Below, in pieces: positions 27,669 to 36,859 of a stretch of 64,000 nt of DNA; positions within the stretch are counted from its first letter, which is position 1; each line of letters begins with the position of its first letter. The notes under the pieces are model-generated. The model did no database searches and was not told the origin of the DNA. It saw nothing but the letters and a program-made list of their open reading frames with translations. The stretch comes from Paenibacillus mendelii (GTDB taxonomy: Bacteria; Bacillota; Bacilli; Paenibacillales; Paenibacillaceae): positions 186,001 through 250,000 of the forward strand of contig NZ_JANHOF010000007.1 in the NCBI RefSeq assembly GCF_024498075.1, in the 5' to 3' direction. A program made the position numbers and the translations under genes.

Positions 27669-28826
27669 ATGAAGAAGCATGATCAAGATTATATGAAGCT
27701 GCAGAATAGGCGAACGGTATTCGGAATCATTAAGCAGCAGCATCCGATCTCGCGAGCCGCCATCGCCAAACAAACAGGAATGAGTCCGACAACGGTTAGC
27801 CGTATCGTCGGAGAGCTGACGGAGCTGGGGTACTTGGTGGAATCCGAACAGGTGGCCGCTGCCGGCCTTGGCAGAAAATCAACCTTGATCGGATTGGCGG
27901 ATGGCTCGGTATTGTCGATCGGTATTGAGCTGGACCGCCATTTCATGAGTATCGGTATTCTCGATCTGCAGGGTAACGTCATCTGTTCCGATAAGCGTGT
28001 CCGACCGGCAGAAGAAGACCTGGAGGAGACGCTCAGGCGTATAGGTGCAGCGATTGAGGAGCTGGTGCGGCATCATGCCATTGATCGTACCCGAGTCGTC
28101 GGGATTGGAATCGGTCTGCCCGGCATTGTAAACAATGATAAGGGCGGCGTTGTCTTCTCCGTACAGCTTGGCTGGAAGAATGTTCCCTTGGCCGAGAGAC
28201 TGAAGGAGCTGACCGGCTATGAGGTGGCGGTCGATAACGAGCTCAAGGTAAGGGCGCTCGCAGAGCATCTGAAGGGTGCCGCTATTGGATCTCGCCGGAC
28301 TGCGCTGCTCGGCTTCGGCAACGGAGTCGGCTCTGCGCTCATCCTTGAAGGGGAAGTTTACCGGGGGGATATGAACAGTGCGGGCGAAATTGGCCATACA
28401 ACCGTCGATCCGAACGGAATGATGTGCGAATGCGGTAAAGCCGGATGCTTGCAAACCTATATTACGATTCGTTCCCTGTTGTCTGAAGCAAACCAAATCC
28501 GTCCGATTCAGACGATCGAGGAGGTCTTTGAGGCGAGACAGGCGGGAGAACGATGGGCCATTCATCTTATTGATCGGGCTCTTGATTATATGGCTATCGC
28601 AATCAATAATCTGGTATGCATGTACAACCCGGACAGCGTGATCTTAAGCGGGGAGCTCCCAGACAGGTTTCCCGGCATTCATGAGGAAATTGAAGCGCGC
28701 TGCTCTTCGCATTTCGTATGGGAGCCGCTTCGCGGTTCGTTCCGCTTTCATCACTCGGAGCTGAGCGAGTGGGGCGTTGTGATCGGTTCGGGTCTGCTTT
28801 CGCAGAATCGTTTCTTTCAGTTATAG
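27669..28826 (+). CDS. ROK-family transcriptional repressor (NagC/XylR type)
   Basis: This is a 385-residue sugar-responsive regulator. An N-terminal winged helix-turn-helix (HPISRAAIAKQTGMSPTTVSRIVGELTELGYL) is fused to a sugar-kinase-like ROK domain with GIGIGLPGIV, GEIGHTTVDPNG and the zinc motif CECGKAGC. The residue usually Glu after this motif (GCxE) is Gln here (GCLQ), a small deviation. ATG 27669 is used; the GTG at 27654 is too close to the ribosome site. Target genes may be the asparaginase gene downstream or distant sugar genes. Confidence 0.88.
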   Translation: MKKHDQDYMKLQNRRTVFGIIKQQHPISRAAIAKQTGMSPTTVSRIVGELTELGYLVESEQVAAAGLGRKSTLIGLADGSVLSIGIELDRHFMSIGILDLQGNVICSDKRVRPAEEDLEETLRRIGAAIEELVRHHAIDRTRVVGIGIGLPGIVNNDKGGVVFSVQLGWKNVPLAERLKELTGYEVAVDNELKVRALAEHLKGAAIGSRRTALLGFGNGVGSALILEGEVYRGDMNSAGEIGHTTVDPNGMMCECGKAGCLQTYITIRSLLSEANQIRPIQTIEEVFEARQAGERWAIHLIDRALDYMAIAINNLVCMYNPDSVILSGELPDRFPGIHEEIEARCSSHFVWEPLRGSFRFHHSELSEWGVVIGSGLLSQNRFFQL

Positions 28827-28897
28827 CAGATGCTTCCGAAGCGAGTTTTGTTTTACGTCGCTCCTTCGGAAGCGATTGAAATATCCACAAAACTTTC
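28825..28897 (+). repeat. Structured leader element, copy 1 of 2
   Basis: This 73-bp unit is 62/73 identical to the next 73 bp. It contains GCTTCCGAAG (28833-28842) pairing with CTTCGGAAGC (28864-28873), a loop with GTTTTG (28845-28850), and ACAAAAC (28887-28893), which can pair with the loop. It starts at the stop codon of the ROK gene. Confidence 0.8.
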
Positions 28898-28976
28898 AGC
28901 AGATGCTTCCGAAGCGAGTTTTGTTTTATATCACTCCTTCGGAAGCGAAATAATACCCCACAAAACTTTTAGGAGG
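28898..28976 (+). promoter_or_regulatory. Structured leader element, copy 2, with Shine-Dalgarno site
   Basis: This is the second 73-bp unit (28898-28970) followed at once by AGGAGG (28971-28976). The hairpin arms are invariant between copies, and differences fall in the loop and the linker. The loop GTTTTG can pair with CAAAAC at 28961-28966, just before the ribosome site, giving a pseudoknot arrangement that could control translation of the asparaginase gene. I do not recognise it as a named RNA family. Confidence 0.6.
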
Positions 28977-28983
28977 ATGCACA

Positions 28984-29988
28984 ATGGGATTTACGACATT
29001 AGTAGAAGAATACCGGGGCGGTACGCTTGAGAATGTTCATTACGGTGCAATCACGGTAGTGGATGAGAAGGGCAAGGTTCTGTACAAGGCAGGGGATCCG
29101 GATCACATGACCTTCCTAAGGTCTGCCGCGAAGCCATTCCAGGCTATTCCGGTTATGAAGCGGCGTGTTGATGAGGTCTATGGATTGAGCGGCCAGGAAG
29201 CGGCATTGTTCGCGGCATCCCACAGGGGAGAAGCCTTTCACATTGATGCGCTGGATTCCATTCTGCGCAAGACGGGCATTCAGGAGGAAGGGCTCCATTG
29301 CTGCGCGACGTATCCGCTGAACGAAGATGCGAAGGCGGAACGGCATCGGGATCATGAGCCTAAGCGCAAGATTTTCCATAATTGCTCGGGCAAGCACTCC
29401 GGACTCATAGCACTCAGCAAGCATATGGGCTGGGATGAGAAGACGTATTACAAGCCGGAGCATCCTGTGCAGAAGGAAATTCTGGAGGCGCTCGCGTACA
29501 TCGCGGAGGTTCCTGAAGCCTCCATTCCGCAAGGAATCGATGGATGCGGCTTGCCGATCTTCGCACTGCCCTTAAACAAGATCGCGCTTGCTTATCTGAA
29601 GCTCGCCTGCCCGGATCTGATTGACGATGCCGCAACCCGCGATGCAGCCGCCAGAATGGCACGTCTCATGAACGAATACCCGGATATGATCGCGGACACG
29701 CAGTTCGTCTGTTCGGCGCTGCTGAAGGACCCCAATCTGGCTGCCAAAGGCGGGGCGAAGGGTGTATATGGCATCGGTCTGCGCAAAGAGCGCATCGGTA
29801 TTTCATTGAAAGTATCCGATGGCTCCGAGCAGGTATGGCCGTGTATCATCGCCTCGATTCTGGAGCATATCGGGTATGACAACAAGGATACCATCAATCG
29901 TCTGTATGCGCTCGTACCCAATACGATCGTTAACGACGGAGGTACGGTAGTTGGCGAAAGACGTGCGGTATTTACCCTCGAAGCTTAA
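28984..29988 (+). CDS. L-asparaginase, Rhizobium etli type II (class 3)
   Basis: This hydrolyses L-asparagine to aspartate and ammonia. The 334-residue protein belongs to the thermolabile R. etli-type family, unrelated to the usual bacterial asparaginases. Family active-site features are in place: RSAAKPFQ (46-53), S79 in AASH, the zinc-binding NCSGKHSG (C134, K137) and DGCG (C188), each within one residue of the published ReAV positions. AGGAGG lies 7 nt before the ATG. The gene follows the duplicated structured leader and precedes cutC closely. Confidence 0.9.
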   Translation: MGFTTLVEEYRGGTLENVHYGAITVVDEKGKVLYKAGDPDHMTFLRSAAKPFQAIPVMKRRVDEVYGLSGQEAALFAASHRGEAFHIDALDSILRKTGIQEEGLHCCATYPLNEDAKAERHRDHEPKRKIFHNCSGKHSGLIALSKHMGWDEKTYYKPEHPVQKEILEALAYIAEVPEASIPQGIDGCGLPIFALPLNKIALAYLKLACPDLIDDAATRDAAARMARLMNEYPDMIADTQFVCSALLKDPNLAAKGGAKGVYGIGLRKERIGISLKVSDGSEQVWPCIIASILEHIGYDNKDTINRLYALVPNTIVNDGGTVVGERRAVFTLEA

Positions 29989-30063
29989 GAAAGAGCACAA
30001 CGCAGCAGAGACTTACGTCCGCCGCTGCTATTATCATGGAGTGGAAGCGGGAGGTTGTCGAAT

Positions 30064-30765
30064 ATGATTCTAGAGGTTATCGCTACTTGTGTGGAGGACG
30101 CACGGGCGGCTGAGGAGAATGGTGCGGATCGTATCGAATTAATAACTGCCATTACGGAAGGCGGACTGACCCCGGGCATCGGAATGGTTGAGCAGGTTGT
30201 TCAAGCGGTGAAGATCCCCGTGAACGTCATGGTCAGACCGCATAGCCGCTCCTTCGTCTACGGCAAACACGATATCGATACCATGGCTGCCGAAGTGAAG
30301 GCGATTGCCGCAGCGGGTGCGGCCGGCGTTGTTCTAGGCGCGCTAACGGCGGATGGGGAGATTGACGAGCAGGCGCTTGAGACGCTGCTGCCTCTGGCTG
30401 AAAATCTGAATGTGACCTTCCACCGCGCCTTCGACGAGCTGGTGGATCAAATTGCAGGCTTGCGGACGCTTGCGCGTTATCCGTCCATTACCCGCGTTCT
30501 GACCTCCGGCGGCCTAGGCCCGGCTCCAGAGGCGGCGCCTGCTATCCGTAAGCTGGTCGAGGAAGCGGAAGCGTGCGGAGGCTTGCTGCGCATTCTAGCC
30601 GGTAATGGTCTGACCCCGGAGAGCATCGTATCGTTCATTGAACAGACCGGGGTATCCGAGGTGCACTTCGGTTCCGCTATCCGTATCGGACGGTCTGGAT
30701 TAGCGCCAATCGACGCTGCACAGCTCCGGGCATTGGCAGATATGCTTCATGGACATAGCAAGTAG
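30064..30765 (+). CDS. cutC: CutC family protein
   Basis: This is a TIM-barrel protein of 233 residues of the CutC family, historically linked to copper homeostasis though its real reaction is unsettled. Conserved parts include LEVIATCVEDARAAEENGADRIEL, GGLTPGIGM, VMVRPHSRSFVY, VTFHRAFDEL and RVLTSGG. GGGAGG precedes the ATG at 9 nt. It lies 75 bp after the asparaginase gene and is probably co-transcribed. Confidence 0.9.
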   Translation: MILEVIATCVEDARAAEENGADRIELITAITEGGLTPGIGMVEQVVQAVKIPVNVMVRPHSRSFVYGKHDIDTMAAEVKAIAAAGAAGVVLGALTADGEIDEQALETLLPLAENLNVTFHRAFDELVDQIAGLRTLARYPSITRVLTSGGLGPAPEAAPAIRKLVEEAEACGGLLRILAGNGLTPESIVSFIEQTGVSEVHFGSAIRIGRSGLAPIDAAQLRALADMLHGHSK

Positions 30766-30790
30766 CCATTCATTATAGAGTAAACCGATA

Positions 30791-30835
30791 GAAGAAGGCA
30801 TCATGCGCACTTGGCATGATGCCTTCTTCCTTGTT
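30791..30835. terminator. Bidirectional terminator
   Basis: A perfect 16-bp stem (GAAGAAGGCATCATGC with GCATGATGCCTTCTTC) lies between convergent cutC and pepT. It is followed by CTTGTT on the plus strand. Confidence 0.85.
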
Positions 30836-30846
30836 ATTGTTACGGA

Positions 30847-32085
30847 TCAAGCCTCAGCTTTCTGTTCGAAGAGCTTAACGATTTCTATGACGACCTTAGT
30901 CGCCTTGATCATATTATCCACGGACACGTATTCGAACCTGCCGTGGTAGTTCTCGCCGCCGGTGAATAGATTAGGCGTAGGCAATCCCATGTAGGAAAGC
31001 TGCGAACCGTCGGTACCGCCCCTGATCGGTTGAACGACCGGTGCTATCCCTAGATTCTCCATCGCTTGGTAGGCAATGTCGACCACTTCGCGGACCGGTT
31101 CGATCTTCTCCCGCATGTTGTAATATTGGTCTTTGATATCGAGATCGATGCGTTCTTTCCCGTAGATCTCTCTCAGCTCGTCCACTATGGCAGCCAGACG
31201 CGCTTTACGGGCCTGAAAGCCTGCTTGATCGAAATCGCGGATAATATAGTGCAGCTTCGTCTGCTCCACGTCGCCATCAATGGATAGGAGATGGTAGAAG
31301 CCTTCGTAGTTCTCGGTTCGCTCCGGGCACTCCTCCGCAGGCAGTCTGGAATGCAGCTCCATGGCTATCTTGGCGGAATGGATCATCTTGTCCTTGGCGG
31401 TACCGGGGTGTACGTTCTTGCCCTTGCACGTAATTCGCGCCGAAGCGGCGTTAAAGCTCTCATACTGCAGCTCACCAAGCGGTCCTCCGTCTACGGTATA
31501 CGCATACTTGGCATTAAAGGCGGCAACGTCGAATCGATGGGGACCTCTTCCGATTTCTTCATCAGGCGTGAAAGCAACCCGTACTTTGCCATGCTTAATC
31601 TCCGGATGTTGAATCAAATACACCATTGCGGTCATGATTTCGGTAATGCCTGCCTTGTTGTCGGCGCCGAGCAGCGTCGTACCGTCGGTCGTAATCAAGG
31701 TATGGCCCTTGTAGGTCGCAAGCTCCGGAAAGTCCTTGGGGGAGAGTACGATTTGCATCGCTTCATTCAAGAGGATATCATGGCCGTCGTAATCGCTGAC
31801 GATCTGCGGCTTGACGCCTGTTCCCGTAAAATCGGTTGCCGTGTCCACATGGGCCAAGAAGCCGATGGTGGGCACCTGCTTATCCGTGTTAGAGGGGAGG
31901 GTAGCCATCACATAGCCGTTGGCATCCAAGCTTACCTCTTCCATGCCGATCGTGCGCAGCTCGTCAGCCAGCATCTTGGCCAGGGTAAGCTGCCCCGGTG
32001 TGGAGGGGCATGTTTCACTGCTGTCATTCGACTGTGTATCCACCTGTGCATACGAAATAAATCGCTCCATAATCTCTTTGTTCAT
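30847..32085 (-). CDS. pepT: Peptidase T (tripeptide aminopeptidase)
   Basis: This is a cytosolic dizinc M20B peptidase that removes the N-terminal residue from tripeptides. It has 412 residues, the normal length. Metal and catalytic residues are H79 and D81 in [11 protein letters not shown]142 in GADNKAG, and E176/E177 in TPDEEIG, with the later [30 protein letters not shown] typical of PepT. AAGGAGATG precedes the ATG. It is a single-gene unit. Confidence 0.96.
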   Translation of the reverse strand: MNKEIMERFISYAQVDTQSNDSSETCPSTPGQLTLAKMLADELRTIGMEEVSLDANGYVMATLPSNTDKQVPTIGFLAHVDTATDFTGTGVKPQIVSDYDGHDILLNEAMQIVLSPKDFPELATYKGHTLITTDGTTLLGADNKAGITEIMTAMVYLIQHPEIKHGKVRVAFTPDEEIGRGPHRFDVAAFNAKYAYTVDGGPLGELQYESFNAASARITCKGKNVHPGTAKDKMIHSAKIAMELHSRLPAEECPERTENYEGFYHLLSIDGDVEQTKLHYIIRDFDQAGFQARKARLAAIVDELREIYGKERIDLDIKDQYYNMREKIEPVREVVDIAYQAMENLGIAPVVQPIRGGTDGSQLSYMGLPTPNLFTGGENYHGRFEYVSVDNMIKATKVVIEIVKLFEQKAEA

Positions 32086-32187
32086 CGCTCATTCATCTCC
32101 TTGGGTACATTGTAAACCAATCGATCCAGCTTTGAAAATCGCATGGCCTGCTGCCAATAATTATCTGTCAAATATGCGGATGGACAC

Positions 32188-32216
32188 TTGCTCCCGAATG
32201 GCTAAGATGGTATGAT
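32188..32216 (+). promoter_or_regulatory. Promoter of the riboswitch-terC unit
   Basis: TTGCTC (32188-32193), a 17-nt spacer and TATGAT (32211-32216) lie about 12 bp before the aptamer. Confidence 0.65.
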
Positions 32217-32225
32217 TACAAGGAA

Positions 32226-32314
32226 TAAAGGGGAGTAGCTGTACAGCAACGTCGTCATTACGAGGGACTCCCTCCGGCTTTGTTGGCAACTCGTTTGTTA
32301 GCGAGACCTTTACT
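32226..32314 (+). ncRNA. yybP-ykoY manganese riboswitch aptamer
   Basis: The conserved AAAGGGGAGTAGC opening, the CCGGCTTTGTTGGCA middle and the GCGAGACCTTTAC end match the yybP-ykoY class. P1 is formed by AAAGG (32228-32232) and CCTTT (32307-32311). This class binds Mn2+ and usually switches on Mn2+ export genes, in keeping with the TerC gene downstream. Confidence 0.93.
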
Positions 32315-32339
32315 GTTAAGTACAGGTCTGTTGTTTTTT

Positions 32340-32374
32340 AATGACCTTTACCTAACGGTAAAGGTCATTTTTTG
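32340..32374 (+). terminator. Expression-platform terminator of the riboswitch
   Basis: The 13-bp stem (AATGACCTTTACC with GGTAAAGGTCATT) is followed by T6. Its 3' arm can also pair with ACCTTTAC at 32306-32313, which is part of P1, so ligand binding and termination can be coupled. Confidence 0.9.
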
Positions 32375-32481
32375 TTGGTTGGAAAGGGGTGCTTTTCAGC
32401 AGAATTGGGCCGTTGGGATAATTTAGACCAAGTTAGGGACAACTAAAAGAAATCATTGATTATACAAAGGAGCGGAATAAG

Positions 32482-33156
32482 ATGGAACTCTTCAGTCCGG
32501 AATTTTGGTCGGCGTTATTAGCCATTGTCGTCATTGACTTGGTATTAGCCGGCGACAACGCAATTGTCATTGGTTTATCTGCCAGAAACTTGCCTAAAGA
32601 GCATCAGAAGAAAGTCATTCTGTTCGGAACCATCGGCGCTATTGCGATTCGTTCCTTATTGACGCTGGTTGTGGTTTGGTTATTGAAGATCCCGGGACTA
32701 CTCCTCGTGGGTGGCTTGCTCCTCGTCTGGATCGCATATAAGCTGCTTGTCGAAGAGAAGAACCATGATGTCAAATCGGCAGTTAACTTATGGGCGGCAG
32801 TAAGAACCATTGTCGTGGCCGACACCGTCATGGGTCTGGATAATGTACTTGCTGTTGCAGGGGCTGCGCACGGTGACTTCCTGCTCGTTGTCATCGGTTT
32901 GCTCATTAGCGTACCGATTGTGGTATGGGGCAGTACGCTCATATTAAAATGGGTGGAACGCTTCCCGATCATTATTTATATCGGTTCCGGCGTATTGGCA
33001 TGGACGGCCTCCAAGATGATCGTGGATGAGCCCTTCATGAAGTCGTTCTTCGAAGAAAACGTCTTACTGAAGTGGGGAATCAGCATCGTTCTAGTCGTTG
33101 GCGTATTGCTGATGGGCCGAATGAAGAAACAGAAGCAAGTGGCGCAGAAGGCGTAA
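32482..33156 (+). CDS. TerC-family membrane protein, probable Mn2+ exporter
   Basis: This is a 224-residue membrane protein with about seven helices. The TerC family metal-site motifs are seen as VIDLVLAGDNAIVIGL near the N-terminus and VVADTVMGLDNVLAVAG in the middle. Homologues controlled by yybP-ykoY riboswitches in Bacillus export manganese, in part to metallate secreted enzymes. AAAGGAG precedes the ATG. The Mn2+ riboswitch directly upstream strongly supports the role. Confidence 0.93.
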   Translation: MELFSPEFWSALLAIVVIDLVLAGDNAIVIGLSARNLPKEHQKKVILFGTIGAIAIRSLLTLVVVWLLKIPGLLLVGGLLLVWIAYKLLVEEKNHDVKSAVNLWAAVRTIVVADTVMGLDNVLAVAGAAHGDFLLVVIGLLISVPIVVWGSTLILKWVERFPIIIYIGSGVLAWTASKMIVDEPFMKSFFEENVLLKWGISIVLVVGVLLMGRMKKQKQVAQKA

Positions 33157-33222
33157 GGCTATTGAATAAATCTAGAACTGCGTGAGGGCTATGATTAAGT
33201 AGGCCAATCGCTGCCAATAAAT

Positions 33223-33270
33223 AAACAGACCTCCAAACCTTGGCTTAAGCATGGGATTGGAGGTCTGTTT
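33223..33270. terminator. Bidirectional terminator
   Basis: The 14-bp stem AAACAGACCTCCAA/TTGGAGGTCTGTTT lies between convergent terC-like and carbonic anhydrase genes, with T-runs on both strands. Confidence 0.8.
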
Positions 33271-33327
33271 CATGTCTGATATAGCGGTATACCCTATGAA
33301 CGGCGGCGGGGTCATTAGGGTGAGTAA

Positions 33328-33900
33328 CTATTCGTTAGATCCTCTGTAATCTTCTACGAGGAGATCCATTGCACCGGTGTCCGGATGCATGACGAAGCCG
33401 TGGACTTGAATGTCTGCGGGGATAAGCGGGTGGTTGCGTATAATATTAATGCTGTGCATGACGCCTTCTTCCGGGCTTTGGAACCCGCGAAGGAATCGTT
33501 CCATTCGTATACCCGAATGCTCCAAGGTCGATAGTGTTGTGTCGGAGACGCCGCGGTCTCTAAATTTATTGACCATCGCCTTCGTATCCAGATTGGTCAT
33601 ACCGCAGCCGTGATGGCCAATGACGAGTACTTCGGTTGCTCCCAGCTCGTAGATGGCAACCAGAATACTGCGCATAGCACTGCCGAAGGGCTGCGTGAGA
33701 ATGGCGCCGGCATTCTTAATGATCTTGGCATCGCCGTTGCGCAGATTCAACGCACGGGGCAGAAGCTCAACCAGACGGGTATCCATGCAGGTTAGAATCA
33801 CGAGCTTCTTATCGGGAAACTTATCGGTTAAATAGGACTCGTACTGCTTTTCTTCGACGAATTGCTTGTTAAAGGTCATTAAATGCGAAACCACTGACAA
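33328..33900 (-). CDS. Beta-class carbonic anhydrase
   Basis: This interconverts CO2 and bicarbonate in the cytoplasm. It has 190 residues. The zinc ligands are C38 in TCMDTR, H96 and C99 in GHHGCGM, with the D40-R42 dyad present. This matches the plant-type/beta class seen in Bacillus (YtiB-like). The start is TTG at 33900 with GGGGAGG at 9 nt. It is a single-gene unit. Confidence 0.95.
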   Translation of the reverse strand: MSVVSHLMTFNKQFVEEKQYESYLTDKFPDKKLVILTCMDTRLVELLPRALNLRNGDAKIIKNAGAILTQPFGSAMRSILVAIYELGATEVLVIGHHGCGMTNLDTKAMVNKFRDRGVSDTTLSTLEHSGIRMERFLRGFQSPEEGVMHSINIIRNHPLIPADIQVHGFVMHPDTGAMDLLVEDYRGSNE

Positions 33901-34223
33901 AGGTCATTCCTCCCCAAAGATCTGTCTACCCCCATAATCTCTCTATAGGATATCCATTATTAATGATACATTGAAGGATTGTCAAATAAAGTCGCAGGGA
34001 TTGATTTCGTGCTCGAATCAAACCGGGGGCTTGCCAGGCAATCTTTCTTTAGTAAAATATTATAACATTTTATAACAAAACTGCACCATACAGATATTGG
34101 AGAAAGGGTAAATGAACAAGGAGAATCACTCCATAATGTTCACCGATTCCTTTGTCGAATTTGAGCAAAAATGGCTTTCGTACTATGATGAGAGAAAGGC
34201 TTCTAACGGAAGGAAGGATCGAG
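33901..34223 (+). other. Upstream region of the P450 gene with possible leader ORF
   Basis: TTGCCA-N16-TAAAAT (34031-34058) is a promoter candidate in AT-rich DNA. ATG at 34112, preceded by GGAGAAAGG, opens a frame that overlaps the P450 start in another reading frame and runs to 34426. Only the part before 34224 could be a leader peptide; the rest is shadow. Confidence 0.4.
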
Positions 34224-35558
34224 ATGACGCGAATCGCGGATATTCCAACATCACGAACGGCCAACTTTTTTCGATTTCAACGGGATCCGCTCGGGTTTCT
34301 GCTCGATGCGCTGCACATGGGAGATGTCGTATCTCTGCGAACGAGCTCGTTCCGTCCGACCTTCATCGTGAATTCGCCGGAATTCGTGCAGGAGATTCTC
34401 GTTCACCAGGAGGAGCGCTTCCGTAAAGGAAGAAGCTCGAATGTGCTGCGCAGAACCGTCGGCGATGGATTGCTGACTTCCGAGGATCACACTCACCGGG
34501 AACAGAAAAAATATTTGAAGCCGGTGTTCTATAAGGAACGTCTCCAAGCCTATGCCGATATTGTGGTCGATGAGACCAATCGGCTTGCGGCTGTGCTGGA
34601 GGATGGGGTGCCGATCCCGATGCACGATGTGATGATGCGGTTGACCCTGGGCATTATCGCAAGAAGCATGTTCAATACGGAGCTGGATGCAGATAAGGCT
34701 GAGCTTGCCGCGGCTGTGGATGATACGATCAAGCAATCGGCCAAAACGATTTTCTCCCCCATTATTCTTCCATTCACCGTGCCTACGCCCGGGAATGTTA
34801 CGCATAAACGGGCAATACGAACGCTGGAGACGATGATCTATGACGCGATTGCATCTGCCAAGAGAGAGCCGGAGCGTTATGCGGACAGCCTGCTTGGGCT
34901 GCTGCTGGATACGGTGGATGAGCATGGTCAGCCCATCCCCGATCATGAAATTCGCGATCAGATGATGACGATGCTGCTCGCCGGGCATGAGACGACAGCC
35001 AATGCACTGGTCTGGTCGTGGTACTCGCTGGACCGGGAACCGGAGGTAGCCGGGCGGCTGCATCACGAGCTCGATCAAACCGGGAAACAAGCGGGAGCGC
35101 AAGCAGGCGCGTTCGAACGATTCCGCACGTTATCCTATACGAAGCAAGTCATTCAGGAGACGCTGAGGCTGTACCCGCCGGCCTGGGCGATTCTTCGCGA
35201 GGCGGAGCAGGAATTGACGATGCTGGGGGATGTCTTCCCGGCCAAGAGCAGCTTTCTGATTAGTCCATATGCGATCCACCGCAACGATCATGTCTTTGGG
35301 GACGCAGCTGCGTTCCGGCCGGAACGGTTCGATGACGGACCGGGGCAGTGGCCGCGCTTCGCTTACTTTCCGTTCGGCGGCGGATCAAGGGGGTGCATCG
35401 GCACGCAATTCGCGATGATCGAGGCGGTGCTCATTATGGCGGTGCTCGGCGAGCACTTCCGCTTTGTGTCCGTAGAGGGTCAATCCGAGGCGGAGCCGGA
35501 GCCGCTCGTGTCGCTGCGAATCAAGAACGGCCGCTGGATGGTTCCGCATCGGCGGTGA
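34224..35558 (+). CDS. Cytochrome P450 monooxygenase
   Basis: This is a soluble haem-thiolate monooxygenase of 444 residues. The oxygen-activation motif is AGHETTANAL in helix I, the ExxR motif is ETLR, and the haem loop FPFGGGSRGCIG places the ligand Cys near residue 391. No reductase or ferredoxin gene is adjacent, so electrons must come from elsewhere. ATG at 34224 is favoured by AAGGAAGGA; the frame upstream to 34152 has no ribosome site. Substrate unknown; fatty-acid or terpenoid oxidation are common in the family. Confidence 0.93.
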   Translation: MTRIADIPTSRTANFFRFQRDPLGFLLDALHMGDVVSLRTSSFRPTFIVNSPEFVQEILVHQEERFRKGRSSNVLRRTVGDGLLTSEDHTHREQKKYLKPVFYKERLQAYADIVVDETNRLAAVLEDGVPIPMHDVMMRLTLGIIARSMFNTELDADKAELAAAVDDTIKQSAKTIFSPIILPFTVPTPGNVTHKRAIRTLETMIYDAIASAKREPERYADSLLGLLLDTVDEHGQPIPDHEIRDQMMTMLLAGHETTANALVWSWYSLDREPEVAGRLHHELDQTGKQAGAQAGAFERFRTLSYTKQVIQETLRLYPPAWAILREAEQELTMLGDVFPAKSSFLISPYAIHRNDHVFGDAAAFRPERFDDGPGQWPRFAYFPFGGGSRGCIGTQFAMIEAVLIMAVLGEHFRFVSVEGQSEAEPEPLVSLRIKNGRWMVPHRR

Positions 35559-35841
35559 ACCTAGCATAGGACGGGATGTTTGCGGATTTTGATGCATGGA
35601 CAGCATTACGTATTTATTAAGTCAATTCTCAGGTCACCCAGGAACATCTGGCTGGCCTATTTGTTGTGTTGCAGCGGGACGATGGAACGGTGGAATAGTC
35701 GGATTCAAGCTGTTAACGTATATCAAATCGGGCTGCTTGGGATTGACAGGAACGATCTTTATTTGCTATTCCTTTAGGATATACTTCATTGCTCGAATTT
35801 TGTCGAACGTAGCACATAGAGGCTTTTGGGAGGTTTTGACG

Positions 35842-36858
35842 ATGTACGAAATCGTAGTTGCGGAAGACGAGCATTGGCTGCGCAGCGAATTGACGGAGAT
35901 GATTGAGCGGATTGGCGGCGGATTCACGGTTGTCGGGGAGGCGGTCGACGGGGAGGATGCCTGGAATATGCTGCATGAGCTCTGGCCCTCCATTCTCATC
36001 ACGGATATCCGAATGCCCCGTAAAGACGGGATGGAGCTGCTGCGCGAGGTGGACGAAGCAGGCCTGCCGATCGTCTCGCTTATTATTAGCGGTTACGATG
36101 AATTTGCCTATGCCCGTCAAGCGGTCCGTTACGGCGTGTCGGAATATTTGCTGAAGCCGGTTATGCAGGAAGAGCTGAAGGAAGCTCTGCTGCGATCACT
36201 GGATCGCTTGGCGTTGTTCAAGGAGATGAACAGCTGCTTCAAAGTCATCAACATCTTTCTTGATCGGCTGCCGGAGATGGACGCGAATGGACGAAGTACG
36301 GCGCTGGAAAATGTCATTCAGGAGATTTGGAAGACGCAGAGAGCGTTTCCGAAGTCGCGCAAATCCTCTTTCTCCGTCTTCGAGAGCAAGCTGACGGCGC
36401 TAATTCAAGGGCTGGACGCGGACTTTATGCCGCCGGAGTCTCCCGATTGGAGCACCAAGGAGCAGACGATCCTGTATTTCCGCATGCTCTTGGAGTCATG
36501 GTCCTTCAAGTCGCGCGCGGTGTCCGGCCAAGAAGTCCGGCAGGTGATCCGGAAGGCATGCGATTATATGGAGAGCCACTACATGCAACCGCTTACGCTG
36601 GTGAAGGTTGCGGGTCAGGCTAACTTGAGCCCGTCCTACTTCGGCCATCTGTTCAAGCAGTTCACGGGGCAGTCCTTTATCAGTTACCTGAACGGGGTTC
36701 GTATTCAGAAGGCCAAATCGCTGCTTATGGAAGCGGACATCAAAGTGTATGAAGCGGCGGAAATGGTCGGGTTCATCTCGCTGCCGCATTTCAACCGCAT
36801 GTTCAAGACAATTACCGGCATGACGCCCAATGACTATCGTAAAGGAATGGGATTCTGA
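35842..36858 (+). CDS. Response regulator with AraC-type DNA-binding domain (YesN-like)
   Basis: This is a 338-residue two-component regulator. The receiver domain has acidic residues in VAEDE (8-10), phospho-acceptor D55 in LITDIRMP, and K105 in LLKPV. The C-terminal 100 residues are a double helix-turn-helix AraC domain ending HFNRMFKTITGMTPNDYRKG. ATG at 35842 follows GGGAGG at 8 nt. It overlaps the kinase gene, and both precede an ABC transporter and sulfatase genes that it probably activates. Confidence 0.94.
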   Translation: MYEIVVAEDEHWLRSELTEMIERIGGGFTVVGEAVDGEDAWNMLHELWPSILITDIRMPRKDGMELLREVDEAGLPIVSLIISGYDEFAYARQAVRYGVSEYLLKPVMQEELKEALLRSLDRLALFKEMNSCFKVINIFLDRLPEMDANGRSTALENVIQEIWKTQRAFPKSRKSSFSVFESKLTALIQGLDADFMPPESPDWSTKEQTILYFRMLLESWSFKSRAVSGQEVRQVIRKACDYMESHYMQPLTLVKVAGQANLSPSYFGHLFKQFTGQSFISYLNGVRIQKAKSLLMEADIKVYEAAEMVGFISLPHFNRMFKTITGMTPNDYRKGMGF

Positions 36859-36859
36859 C

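Noticed and set aside
28825-28970. CRISPR-like array
   Set aside because: There are only two 73-bp units, directly abutting without spacers, and their conserved parts are self-complementary arms.
31291-32115. Long plus-strand frame of 274 codons opposite pepT
   Set aside because: It lies fully antisense to a clear peptidase T and has no family features.
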